Of a stretch of DNA of 64,000 nucleotides, positions 33,390 through 40,978 are shown piece after piece (the first letter of the stretch is position 1; each line of letters opens with the position of its first letter). This DNA is from Streptomyces fildesensis (GTDB lineage Bacteria > Actinomycetota > Actinomycetes > Streptomycetales > Streptomycetaceae). The notes under the pieces were generated by a model. It was given only the letters and a program-made list of their open reading frames with translations, had not been told where the DNA came from and made no database searches. Where the stretch lies: positions 62,001-126,000 of the forward strand of contig NZ_JAAIKO010000006.1 in the NCBI RefSeq assembly GCF_016107395.1, given 5' to 3'. The translations under genes and the position numbers were made by a program.

Positions 33390-33916
33390 ACGGGACGCGG
33401 CGACTGGTGATCCTGCGGCACGCCAAGTCCGCCTGGCCCGACGGCGTTCCTGACCACGACAGACCGCTGAACCGGCGCGGCCTGCGCGATGCCCCCGCCG
33501 CCGGCCGGTGGTTGGACGAGGCGGGCCGGCTGCCCGACCTCGTCCTGTGCTCCTCCGCCCGCCGGACCCGCCAGACCTGGGAACTGGCCGCCGCCGAGCT
33601 CGACGGCGCTCCACCGGTCCGCTACGAACCGCGCCTCTACGCGGCGGACGACGACGATCTGCTCGACGTCGTCCGCGAAGTGGCCTCCGATGTCGGGACG
33701 TTGCTGCTGGTCGGCCACAACCCCGGCCTCCAGGAACTGGCCCTGCTGCTCGCCGGCGAGGCGGCCGGCGACACCCTGGAGCGCGCGCGGACCAAGTTCC
33801 CCACGTCCGGCACCGCCGTGCTCACCTGGAGCGGACCGTGGTCGGCCCTCGAGCCGGGGTCCGCCCTGCTGACCGACTTCGTGGTTCCGCGCGGGCGGCG
33901 TGAGGAGCGTTCCTGA
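33386..33916 (+). CDS. sixA: Histidine phosphatase SixA-like
   Basis: 176 residues. The catalytic motif LVILRHAKSAW (RHG/RHA) is at the N-terminus, CSSARRTRQTWEL is the second Arg motif, and LLLVGHNPGLQELALLL holds the second catalytic His. These small phosphatases remove phosphate from His or from small molecules. In E. coli SixA acts on a phosphotransferase protein; the target here is unknown. It is coupled to the upstream CysRS-like gene by a 4-nt overlap. Confidence 0.85.
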   Translation: MNGTRRLVILRHAKSAWPDGVPDHDRPLNRRGLRDAPAAGRWLDEAGRLPDLVLCSSARRTRQTWELAAAELDGAPPVRYEPRLYAADDDDLLDVVREVASDVGTLLLVGHNPGLQELALLLAGEAAGDTLERARTKFPTSGTAVLTWSGPWSALEPGSALLTDFVVPRGRREERS

Positions 33917-33946
33917 CGGCGGGCGGCCGGAAGGGCGTTCCCCGCC

Positions 33947-34366
33947 TCAGCGGAAGGTCCCGGCGGCCGCGACGGTCGCCGGGGTCGCGACGCTTCTGAC
34001 GGGTCCAGCGGCCTTGACGGGTCCGGCCGTTCTGACGGGCGCGGTGGTTCCGAGGCGCGCGGTGGTTCCGACGGGCCTGGGAGCGGGGGCGACCAGCGAC
34101 GGGTCGACGGTGAGGGCGGTGACGCCCAGCGGCGCCCCGAGCTCGTGCAGCGCGGACGCGGACAGTCTGATCCACTCCTGGCCGGCGCCCAGCGCCGCGA
34201 CGAGCCGCCGCTCGGTGGTGAAGGCGACGGCGGTGCGGCCGCCGAGCGGGGTGCGGAAGAAGCGGGCGCTGCAGCCCGCGGAACCCGGCCGGACAGGGAC
34301 GAGAAGTGGTCCGGCCGGGATGCGTTCGGAAGGTTCGGGATCCTCCGCGTACTGGTGCTCGACCAT
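33947..34366 (-). CDS. SAV_915 family (SseB-like) protein
   Basis: 139 residues from ATG 34366 (AAGGAGC upstream). The core FFRTPLGGRTAVAFTTERRL and LVAALGAGQEWIRLSASALH matches the SAV_915/SseB-like domain. The N-terminus QYAEDPEPSERIPAG is mirrored in the small gene at 34698. The C-terminal 45 residues are a low-complexity T-A-P-V-R/K-A-A-G repeat whose DNA (33995-34090) also repeats GACGGGTCC-like units. Function unknown. Related proteins often occur several per genome and near DNA- or stress-related genes. Confidence 0.8.
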   Translation of the reverse strand: MVEHQYAEDPEPSERIPAGPLLVPVRPGSAGCSARFFRTPLGGRTAVAFTTERRLVAALGAGQEWIRLSASALHELGAPLGVTALTVDPSLVAPAPRPVGTTARLGTTAPVRTAGPVKAAGPVRSVATPATVAAAGTFR

Positions 34367-34398
34367 CACAGTGCTCCTTGAAAGAGGCGAAGCGTACT

Positions 34399-34414
34399 CC
34401 GGCGTGATCGCCGG
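34399..34414. repeat. 16-bp inverted-repeat element, left copy
   Basis: On the minus strand reads CCGGCGATCACGCCGG (6-bp arms). It lies 33 bp before the SAV_915 start. An identical copy in the opposite orientation precedes the gene at 34698. Confidence 0.65.
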
Positions 34415-34495
34415 CGCCGCTCCGATGAAGGTATCCCCGCGCGGGGGGTCGTCGATCACGCTCCTTACGGGGGCTTGATGCGGCACCGGCCCCTT

Positions 34496-34521
34496 TGACG
34501 CGCTCCTGACGGGCAGCTGAC
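34496..34521 (-). promoter_or_regulatory. Three GTCA repeats at exact 11-bp period (minus)
   Basis: Read toward the SAV_915 gene, GTCA occurs three times with starts 11 bp apart (GTCAGCTGCCC, GTCAGGAGCGC, GTCAAAG). An 11-bp period places repeats on one face of DNA, as in operators of SARP-type activators. Confidence 0.5.
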
Positions 34522-34584
34522 GGGGCGCGGAGCGGCGTCCTGAGGCCTGCGCCGTCAGGGGTGCATCAAAGCTCCGGCCTGCGC

Positions 34585-34600
34585 GTCAAGCACGCGTCAG
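34585..34600 (+). promoter_or_regulatory. Two GTCA repeats at 11-bp period (plus)
   Basis: GTCAAGCACGC followed by GTCAG, read toward the 34698 gene. Same motif and period as the minus-strand set at 34496-34521. A TAGCGT at 34631 may be the -10. Confidence 0.45.
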
Positions 34601-34649
34601 GGAGGGAGGCGGGGCCCGGACCTGCGGGCATAGCGTGATGGCAGTGCTC

Positions 34650-34665
34650 CCGGCGATCACGCCGG
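34650..34665. repeat. 16-bp inverted-repeat element, right copy
   Basis: CCGGCGATCACGCCGG, identical to the left copy at 34399-34414 when each is read toward its gene, 32 bp before the ATG at 34698. The sequence after it (CCGGAGA/TACGC..TC..TC) is also similar between the two leaders. Confidence 0.65.
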
Positions 34666-34697
34666 AGAGCATCTCGTCTCCCTTCCGGAGGACCGCC

Positions 34698-34943
34698 ATG
34701 TGCCTGTGCCAGTACGAGGACGAGGACGAACCCGAGCCGACCGAACGGATCGCGGCCGGTTCCTTTGTCGTCCCGGCGCCGTCGGACCAGCCGGCTCCGT
34801 ACGTCCGCACCACCCTCTGCGCCCGGTCGGCCCCGGCGTACCCCGCCGCCGGCCCTGACGTCGTCGCTCCCGCTCCCGTCAAGACCCTGGCGCCGGACAA
34901 CTGGCGCCACGCGGACCGCACGACGCCGGCGCGCTGCGCATGA
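34698..34943 (+). CDS. Small protein (81 residues) coupled to the LysA-type gene
   Basis: Start ATG after GGAGGACC. The N-terminus MCLCQYEDEDEPEPTERIAA resembles the start of the SAV_915 protein encoded divergently (QY-x-E-D-x-EP-x-ERI-x-AG). After about residue 30 the similarity is lost and the rest is Pro/Ala-rich, ending TTPARCA with three more Cys overall. Its TGA overlaps the decarboxylase ATG. It may be a shortened SAV_915 paralogue or a leader-like peptide; no function can be assigned. Confidence 0.65.
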   Translation: MCLCQYEDEDEPEPTERIAAGSFVVPAPSDQPAPYVRTTLCARSAPAYPAAGPDVVAPAPVKTLAPDNWRHADRTTPARCA

Positions 34944-36289
34944 CCGCCACCTCGCTCGTACCGGCCCTGGCCACGGCGCCGGCGGTGGACCCGTCGTCGC
35001 TCGTCGTCTGGCCCGCCTCCGCCCGGCCCGCCGCCCACGGCGATGTCACCGTCGCGTGCGTCTCGCTTGCGGAGGCGGCCGACCGCTTCGGCACCCCGCT
35101 CTACGTCCTGGACGAGGGTGAGATCCGCGACCGCTGCCGCACCTACCGCGCCGCCTTTCCCGAGGCCGATGTGATCTACGCGGCCAAGGCGTTCCTCTGC
35201 CGTGCCCTGCTGCACTGGGTGGAGGAGGAAGGCCTGGGCCTGGACGTCTGCTCGGCGGGCGAGTTGGAGCTCGCCGTCACCACGGGATTCCCGCCCGAGC
35301 GGATCGTCCTGCACGGCAACGCCAAGAGCCCCAAGGACCTGAGCGCTGCCGTACGGCTCGGCGTCGCGCGGATCGTGGTCGACAGCGCCTCGGAGATCAA
35401 CCACCTGGCCGTGCTGGTGCCGAGGGGCACCCGGCAGCAGGTCATGGTGCGCGTGGTGCCGGACGTCTCGGCGGGCGGCCACACGGCCGTCAGAACCGGC
35501 ACCGACGGGCAGAAGTTCGGCCTGTCGATCACCGACGGCTCCGCCGAGGAGGCCGTCGACCGGATCCTCGGCCGGCCCGAGCTGGAACTGGTCGGCCTGC
35601 ACTGCCACATCGGATCCCAGATAGCCGACGTCGAGCCGTACATCACGGCGTTGCGCCGGCTGATCGGCCTGATGGCGCGGATCCGGGACGACCACGGCGT
35701 CGCCCTGCCGCAACTCGATCTCGGCGGCGGGCACGCGGTGGCCTACCGGCCCGGCGAGGACGTCCTCGACGTGGCCGCGCTCGCCGCCCGGGTCCGCGCC
35801 GAACTCGCGGAGGGCTGCGCCCGCGCCGGGCTGCCGGTGCCACGGCTCACCATCGAGCCGGGACGGGCGATCGCCGGCCCGGCGGGCGTCGCGCTCTACC
35901 GCGTGCTGTCGGTCAAGGACACCGGCGGGCAGCGCTTCGTCGCCGTGGACGGCGGCATGAGCGACAACCCGCGGCCCGCCCTGTACGGGGTGCGCTACGC
36001 GCCCCGGCTCATCGGCCGCGGCTCCACCGCCCCGGTGCGCCCGGTCACCGTCGTCGGCCGGCACTGCGAGGCCGGTGACGTCCTCGCGGCCGGTGCGGCA
36101 CTGCCGGACGACGTCCGTCCCGGCGACCTGCTGGCCGTCCCCGTCGCGGGCGCCTACCACCTGTCCATGGCCTCCGGCTACAACCTGGTGGGCCGCCCGC
36201 CCGTCGTCGCCGTCCACGACGGCACCGCCCGGCTCCTGGTACGCCGCGAGACGCTGACGGACATGAGCCTGCGCGACATCGGTCTGTAG
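34940..36289 (+). CDS. lysA: Diaminopimelate decarboxylase-like, fold-III PLP decarboxylase
   Basis: 449 residues. All LysA landmarks are present: the PLP Lys in DVIYAAKAFLCR, HCHIGSQIADVEPY, the Gly-rich phosphate loop LDLGGGHAVAYRP, EPGRAIAGPAG, the second-subunit motif GRHCEAGDVL and AGAYHLSMASGYN. It decarboxylates meso-diaminopimelate to lysine, or a related D-amino acid. The gene is separate from thrB/homoserine genes and sits in a small stress-like cluster, so it may be a paralogue with a specialised role. It is coupled to the upstream small gene by ATGA. Confidence 0.85.
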   Translation: MTATSLVPALATAPAVDPSSLVVWPASARPAAHGDVTVACVSLAEAADRFGTPLYVLDEGEIRDRCRTYRAAFPEADVIYAAKAFLCRALLHWVEEEGLGLDVCSAGELELAVTTGFPPERIVLHGNAKSPKDLSAAVRLGVARIVVDSASEINHLAVLVPRGTRQQVMVRVVPDVSAGGHTAVRTGTDGQKFGLSITDGSAEEAVDRILGRPELELVGLHCHIGSQIADVEPYITALRRLIGLMARIRDDHGVALPQLDLGGGHAVAYRPGEDVLDVAALAARVRAELAEGCARAGLPVPRLTIEPGRAIAGPAGVALYRVLSVKDTGGQRFVAVDGGMSDNPRPALYGVRYAPRLIGRGSTAPVRPVTVVGRHCEAGDVLAAGAALPDDVRPGDLLAVPVAGAYHLSMASGYNLVGRPPVVAVHDGTARLLVRRETLTDMSLRDIGL

Positions 36290-36294
36290 GACGC

Positions 36295-36322
36295 GTCAGC
36301 CAGGACCCGTCAGCCAGGAGCC
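36295..36322. repeat. Tandem 14-bp repeat GTCAGCCAGGA
   Basis: GTCAGCCAGGACCC is followed directly by GTCAGCCAGGAGCC, just after the lysA stop. More GTC units follow to 36360. Origin by slippage is likely; it is GTCA-rich like the neighbouring promoters. Confidence 0.5.
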
Positions 36323-36379
36323 GTCCGTCTGGACCATTCCGTCAGGACCCGTCGTCCTGCCGCGTCCGGGCGTGAGGCT

Positions 36380-36415
36380 GTCAGAGGGCCGTCAAGGATC
36401 CCGCCGGCCGTATAT
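36380..36415 (+). promoter_or_regulatory. GTCA repeats at 11-bp period and a -10-like box before the stress gene
   Basis: GTCAGAGGGCC and GTCAAGG start 11 bp apart, followed 13 bp later by TATATC. The same motif as at 34496 and 34585, suggesting a common regulator. Confidence 0.45.
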
Positions 36416-36532
36416 CGGGTCCGTCAAGGGATGCCGCTGCCCGCGCTTCGCGGGGATCCACTGGAAGGACAAGGAACCGGGGCGCAGGGTCCACGGTTCA
36501 CCGGTCTCAGTAGAGAAGGAAGCGAAACCACC

Positions 36533-37117
36533 ATGGCCGAGGCCACGCGGATCATCGTCGGCGTCAGCGGATCGCTGAGCAGCCTGGCCGCCCTGCATCG
36601 CGGCGTCGCCGAGGCGCGCCGCTCCGACGCCCTCCTCGTGCCGGTGCTCGCCTGGGTGCCGGTGGGCGGCGAGATCGCCTACCGCAGGACGCCCTGCCCG
36701 CCGCTGCTCAAGGAATGGGAGCGCGCGGCCGGCAAGCGCCTGGACACCGCCTTCGAGCAGGCCCTCGGCGGCTACCCCAACGGCCTGCGTATCCGGCCGC
36801 TGATCGTGCGTGCCGGGGCCGGTCAGGCGCTGGTGCGGATCGCCGACCGGCCGGACGACCTGCTCGTGGTGAGTGCGGGCCGCCGCGGCCCGCTGACCCG
36901 GATGTTCCACGGCTCGGTGGCCCGCTACTGCCTGGCCCACGCCAAGTGCCCGGTGATCGCCGTACCGCCGTCCGACCTGCTGGAGACCCTCGAACGCGCG
37001 GGGCGCCACGGGTTCCCGTTCCCCAACACCCGCTTCGGAGCGCGCTATGCGACGCGGCGCCCCGACGAGATGAGCCCTGTGGGTGAAGATCCGTATCGCC
37101 CGTCATCAACCTCATGA
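36533..37117 (+). CDS. Universal stress protein
   Basis: 194 residues. Strand 1 is RIIVGVSGSLSSLAALHRGV, and the nucleotide motif G-x2-G-x9-G-S appears in SAGRRGPLTRMFHGSVARYC, followed by HAKCPVIAVPP. So it is an ATP-binding USP single domain. A C-terminal 40-residue tail is extra. In actinobacteria such proteins are often induced by hypoxia or stationary phase. The start is after AAGGAAG. It lies next to lysA and the amphi-Trp gene. Confidence 0.85.
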   Translation: MAEATRIIVGVSGSLSSLAALHRGVAEARRSDALLVPVLAWVPVGGEIAYRRTPCPPLLKEWERAAGKRLDTAFEQALGGYPNGLRIRPLIVRAGAGQALVRIADRPDDLLVVSAGRRGPLTRMFHGSVARYCLAHAKCPVIAVPPSDLLETLERAGRHGFPFPNTRFGARYATRRPDEMSPVGEDPYRPSSTS

Positions 37118-37124
37118 CGGTTTG

Positions 37125-37481
37125 TCAGGCCCGGCGGGCCTTCTTTCGCGTCGCGGCCTTCGCTGTGCCCGCGGCCTTCGCTGTGCCCGCGGCCTTCGCC
37201 GTGCCTACGGCCTTCGCCGTGCCCGCGGCCTTCCGTGCCGGCTCTTTCCTGCTCGACCTGGTCGACCAGGTGAACTCGATCTCGAGCTCGATCTCCCCAT
37301 CGCCGATCTCGACCTCGATCTCGCTGCGAAGGTCGTCGGCGATCCGCAGGCTCAGCGTTCCCGGGCTGAGTTCAAGTTCGGCATCCTCACCTTTCCTCAG
37401 CGCGGCTGCGAGTGCTGTGAGCTGGTCAGCCGCCTCAAGGCGTGTCAGTGAGCGCTTCTGCTCGAACTTGAGGTCTTTCAT
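37125..37481 (-). CDS. Amphi-Trp domain protein with Lys/Ala histone-like tail
   Basis: 118 residues. The first 75 are an amphi-Trp domain: KFEQKRSLTRLEAADQLTAL, GTLSLRIADDLRSEIEVEIG and IELEIEFTW. The C-terminal 40 are repeats of K-A-A-G-T-A, arising from 18-bp repeats in the DNA at 37160-37235, and a terminal RKKARR. This basic tail resembles histone-H1-like extensions of actinobacterial DNA-binding proteins. Amphi-Trp proteins have unknown function. A DNA-binding role for the tail is inference. Confidence 0.8.
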   Translation of the reverse strand: MKDLKFEQKRSLTRLEAADQLTALAAALRKGEDAELELSPGTLSLRIADDLRSEIEVEIGDGEIELEIEFTWSTRSSRKEPARKAAGTAKAVGTAKAAGTAKAAGTAKAATRKKARRA

Positions 37482-37738
37482 GGGTGTCTCCGATCCGGAA
37501 ACGGGATGGGCGTCGGGCGTCGTATCAGGGCCATGCGCGGGCGCGTAGGGAACACGTCGTCCTCAGCGATGGCGGCGATGCCCACGAAGATCATTACCGC
37601 GCGTCCGCGCTCGGCCGCCCGGCCTACTTCCAATGTCGACCCACCGGGATCACTCCGCACCTCGGGGTGCCTGACCGACAGCGCTCGATGAGCAACTCGC
37701 AGCCCATCTGTGCAGGTCGGAGCGGTGTCGTAACGCAT
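37478..37738 (-). CDS. Doubtful ORF upstream of the amphi-Trp gene
   Basis: 86 codons whose TGA overlaps the amphi-Trp ATG (ATGA). No family motif is visible and the third-position bias is weaker than in neighbours. The overlap suggests coupling but can be chance. The 37482-37973 stretch otherwise has no supported gene. It holds GAGATATCTC at 37929-37938 and a repeated ATATCTCCCT near 37910-37942 in the leader of the next gene. Confidence 0.25.
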   Translation of the reverse strand: MRYDTAPTCTDGLRVAHRALSVRHPEVRSDPGGSTLEVGRAAERGRAVMIFVGIAAIAEDDVFPTRPRMALIRRPTPIPFPDRRHP

Positions 37739-37973
37739 ACGGCGACGACGTGACCGATCACGACAAACGGGCTCTCCCCATCCGGGCCCGCACCTGGTCG
37801 GACGCCTGCACCCATGGCCCGGCGGACCATGCGCCCCCATGCGGGAGCCCACGATGGGTTCTACGATTGGGGAAGCTTCACGCTCGCGGAACGCGGTTCT
37901 CTCCGCCTCATATCTCCCTCTCTCCCTCGAGATATCTCCCTGAAGCTCGAAACTCACCAGGAGGCCATGCGAC

Positions 37974-38300
37974 ATGTCCACTGCGTTGGAAACCCCTGTC
38001 CTGGACACCCTTGCTGCCATGACGGTCGACTCGATCGAGCGATGCGGGATGGCACCCGACATGTTCATCGTCACGCGTATCGCGGCACTCGCCGCCTCGG
38101 ATGCCCCGCCCATCTCTTACGTGGCGCATATCGACCCCGCACTCCAAGCCGGTCTGACCGCCGAACAGGTGCAGGACATCCTGGTCGCCATTGCACCCAT
38201 CGTCGGCACCGCCCGTGTCATGACGGCAGCAGGCAACATCGCCACGGCGCTCGGCATCGCCATCGCCGTCGCCGATGCCGAGATGGACGCCCAGGGCTGA
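37974..38300 (+). CDS. Carboxymuconolactone decarboxylase-family protein
   Basis: 108 residues from ATG 37974 with AGGAGG upstream. The helices read LDTLAAMTVDSIERCGMAPD then AALAASDAPPISYVAH and LTAEQVQDILVAIAPIVG, the AhpD/CMD pattern. The CxxC redox pair of AhpD is absent, so it is of the CMD-like class of unknown function. It lies 145 bp before the exporter at 38446 in the same direction; this pair is common in actinobacteria, and the CMD protein may act on the exported compound. Confidence 0.8.
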   Translation: MSTALETPVLDTLAAMTVDSIERCGMAPDMFIVTRIAALAASDAPPISYVAHIDPALQAGLTAEQVQDILVAIAPIVGTARVMTAAGNIATALGIAIAVADAEMDAQG

Positions 38301-38363
38301 ATCTCCGTCCGCTCGTCCCGCCGCAGCAGCAGTCGATGTCCGAAGTCACTCCGCCGACCTGAG

Positions 38364-38387
38364 TCCACCAACCGGTCCACCAACCGG
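38364..38387. repeat. Tandem 12-bp repeat TCCACCAACCGG before the exporter
   Basis: Two exact copies, followed by TTGACC. The overlapping ACCGGT/AACCGGTT palindromes make this a candidate repressor site over a -35 region, 60-80 bp before the exporter start. Confidence 0.5.
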
Positions 38388-38445
38388 TTGACCTCCGTGG
38401 TGGGTCGCGGGTCCGCGCTCCGGGACAGCTGGGACGATTCGGCCC

Positions 38446-40062
38446 ATGGCATCCAAGGCAGGAACCGCCGCGAGTTCGGCAACGGCGCGAATCGTCCTGC
38501 TGGCACTCGCTGCCGGCCAGTTCCTGATGGCGCTCGACAGCTCGGTCATGAACGTCTCCATCGCGACGGTGGCCGAGGACGTGGGCACGACGGTGACGGG
38601 AATCCAGGGTGCCATCACGGCCTACACCCTCGTGATGGCGATGTTCATGATCCTCGGCGGCAAGGTGGGGGCGCTGATCGGCCGCAAACGCGCGTTCATG
38701 ATCGGCTGCGTCATCTACGGCTGTGGCTCCCTGACCACGGCGATCGCACCGAACCTGCCCGTGCTGCTGTTCGGCTGGGCGTTCCTCGAGGGGATCGGGG
38801 CGGCACTGATCCTGCCCGCCATCGTGGCACTCGTGGCGAGCAACTTCGTCGCCGAGCGCCGTCCCGCCGCTTACGGTCTCGTCGCGGCCGCAGGGGCCGT
38901 GGCGATCGCGGTCGGGCCGCTCATCGGGGGTGTCGCGACGACGTACTTCTCCTGGCGATGGGTCTTCGCCGGTGAGGTCGTGGTGGTGCTCGGCATCCTG
39001 GTGCTTGCCGCCCGCATCGTCGACACGCCGATCAGCGAGCGGCCGCGCATTGATCTCGTGGGCGCCGTGCTCTCCGCGCTCGGGCTCGGGATCTTCGTCT
39101 ACGGCGTACTCCGCTCGGACGAATGGGGCTGGTTCCAGCCGAAACCCGACGCGCCCTCGTGGCTCGGGGTTTCGCTGGTCGTGTGGCTGATGCTGGCCGG
39201 CCTACTGCTGATCTGGCTCTTCCTTCGCTGGGAGGCCCGCATGGTGGAGCGGCACAGGGAACCTCTCGTCGACCCGGCCATGCTGCACAACAGGCAGCTC
39301 ACCGGCGGACTGACCATGTTCTTCTTCCAGTACCTCGTTCAGATGGGCGTCTTCTTCGTCGTACCGCTCTATCTGTCCGTCGCCCTGGGCCTGTCCGCGC
39401 TCAAGACCGGCGCCCGCATCCTGCCGCTCTCCGTGACGCTGCTGGCGGCCGCGATCCTGATTCCGCGCCTCTTCCCGGATGTCTCGCCGCGGCGGGTGGT
39501 GCGGCTCGGGACCCTCGCGTTGCTCGCGGGCGCGGTGATCCTGATGGCCGCGCTCGACGCGGACGCCGGCGCGGAAGTCGTCACCATTCCCCTCCTGTTG
39601 ATCGGACTCGGCATGGGCGCGCTGGCCTCCCAGCTCGGGTCGGTCACCGTGTCCGCCGTGCCCGAAGCCCAGAGCTCGGAAGTCGGCGGCGTTCAGAACG
39701 CCGTCACCAACCTGGGCGCCTCGATCGGTACGGCGCTCGCCGGGTCGATCATGATCGCCGCGCTGTCGACGTCGTTCCTGACCAGCGTGGAGCAGAATCC
39801 GGCGGTCCCGGCCGACGTCAAGAGCCAGGCGGCTGTCGAGCTCCAGAGCGGCGTACCGTTCTTGTCGGACGCCCAGCTCAAGTCCGCCCTCGGCGACGCC
39901 GGCACGAGCGCGAAGGTGACTCAGGCGGCACTCGACGCGAACGCCGACGCCAGGATCGACGGCCTGCGCGCCGCACTCGCCATCCTCGCCTTCAGCGCTC
40001 TCCTGGCGATGTTCTTCACCTCACGGATCCCGACGACCCAGCCCCGTTCGACGGAGCCGTAG
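38446..40062 (+). CDS. DHA2-family MFS exporter
   Basis: 538 residues, 14 hydrophobic segments. Segment 1 reads GQFLMALDSSVMNVSIATVA, loop 2-3 GGKVGALIGRKRAF, and the antiporter motif GAVAIAVGPLIGGVATTYFS. A large extracellular loop lies near residues 445-500. It exports drugs or metabolites at the cost of the proton gradient. It has no clear Shine-Dalgarno before the ATG. Divergent regulator absent. The converging gene at 40202 belongs to another system. Confidence 0.88.
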   Translation: MASKAGTAASSATARIVLLALAAGQFLMALDSSVMNVSIATVAEDVGTTVTGIQGAITAYTLVMAMFMILGGKVGALIGRKRAFMIGCVIYGCGSLTTAIAPNLPVLLFGWAFLEGIGAALILPAIVALVASNFVAERRPAAYGLVAAAGAVAIAVGPLIGGVATTYFSWRWVFAGEVVVVLGILVLAARIVDTPISERPRIDLVGAVLSALGLGIFVYGVLRSDEWGWFQPKPDAPSWLGVSLVVWLMLAGLLLIWLFLRWEARMVERHREPLVDPAMLHNRQLTGGLTMFFFQYLVQMGVFFVVPLYLSVALGLSALKTGARILPLSVTLLAAAILIPRLFPDVSPRRVVRLGTLALLAGAVILMAALDADAGAEVVTIPLLLIGLGMGALASQLGSVTVSAVPEAQSSEVGGVQNAVTNLGASIGTALAGSIMIAALSTSFLTSVEQNPAVPADVKSQAAVELQSGVPFLSDAQLKSALGDAGTSAKVTQAALDANADARIDGLRAALAILAFSALLAMFFTSRIPTTQPRSTEP

Positions 40063-40201
40063 CGGGCGACCTCGACGGCGGGTTGAGACCGAGTGCGGGG
40101 CCATCGCGGGGCTGGGACGGTCCGGTGAGGAATCCGCTGAGCAGGACCGGGGCTGTTGCCGTGATCCTTGCGTCCACGGACGGTCCACGGACGTGGCCGG
40201 A

Positions 40202-40978
40202 TCAGAAGGGAGCAGTGCCGATCTCCTTGCCCTGGGCGTCCCGCAGTTTGATCTCGGAGGAGTGGTCGGTGCCCTGGGTACCCGGCAGTCCCAGGGCGAA
40301 GTAGGTCTGGGTCAGGCCCGGGAGCCGGAAGGTCGGGGTGCTGTAGTGCACGCCCTTCCAGACACAGTCCACCGACTTCACGCTGGGACTGACCTGCCCG
40401 ATGGTCACCCACCCCACGGAGCCGTGGCCTGACGGAGCGTCGATCGTGTAGCCGGTGGTGCTGACGCCGCCGTCCGAATTGGCCGGCTGCTGGTCGCAGC
40501 CGAACATGCCGGCTGTGCCGGTGTCCGGGCCGGTCGCTGCCACGACCGCGGTGCAGGAGGTGCCGCCGCCGGCGTGCACCAGCCCCAGCTTCCAGGGGAC
40601 GCCCGCGATCTTTCCCGAATGTTCGGGGAAGGTTCGGTAGATCGGGAAGGGCGGATCCTGCGGCGTGCGCGGGGCCTTCGTTGTCGTGATGCTCGGCCGG
40701 GGGATCGCCGGGGCCTTCGGGGTCGTAGCGGCCGGTGGGGACATCGGGGTGGCCGTGGTGCCCGCGGAGTTCGCCTGCGCCGCCAGCCAGCCGCCTCCCC
40801 CCAGCACCGTCGCGACAGCTACCGCCGAAAGCCCCAGCAGGGCCCGCCGCGTCCGACGTTGCCGCCGGCCGGAGGTCACGATGGCTCCCAGCGGCACCCG
40901 GCCCACCTCACTGTCCTGCGACAGCCGCTCGAACACCGCTTTCAGACCGTCCTCGGTAGGGCTCGTGGGGTCGTTCAT
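40202..40978 (-). CDS. Membrane-anchored extracytoplasmic protein, partner of the ECF sigma factor
   Basis: 258 residues. A cytoplasmic N-terminus of about 45 residues (FERLSQDSEVGRVPLGAIVT) is followed by one membrane segment (ALLGLSAVAVATVLGGGGWL), a Thr/Pro/Ala linker and an extracytoplasmic domain with two Cys pairs. This layout is standard for the second gene of SigE-family operons, where the short N-terminal part is thought to interact with the sigma factor. It overlaps the sigma gene by ATGA. Whether it inhibits the sigma factor is not proved by sequence. Confidence 0.75.
   Translation of the reverse strand: MNDPTSPTEDGLKAVFERLSQDSEVGRVPLGAIVTSGRRQRRTRRALLGLSAVAVATVLGGGGWLAAQANSAGTTATPMSPPAATTPKAPAIPRPSITTTKAPRTPQDPPFPIYRTFPEHSGKIAGVPWKLGLVHAGGGTSCTAVVAATGPDTGTAGMFGCDQQPANSDGGVSTTGYTIDAPSGHGSVGWVTIGQVSPSVKSVDCVWKGVHYSTPTFRLPGLTQTYFALGLPGTQGTDHSSEIKLRDAQGKEIGTAPF

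Noticed and set aside
37160..37235. Regular 18-bp repeats, first considered as a CRISPR or microsatellite.
   Set aside because: No spacers; the units encode the KAAGTA repeats of the amphi-Trp protein tail.
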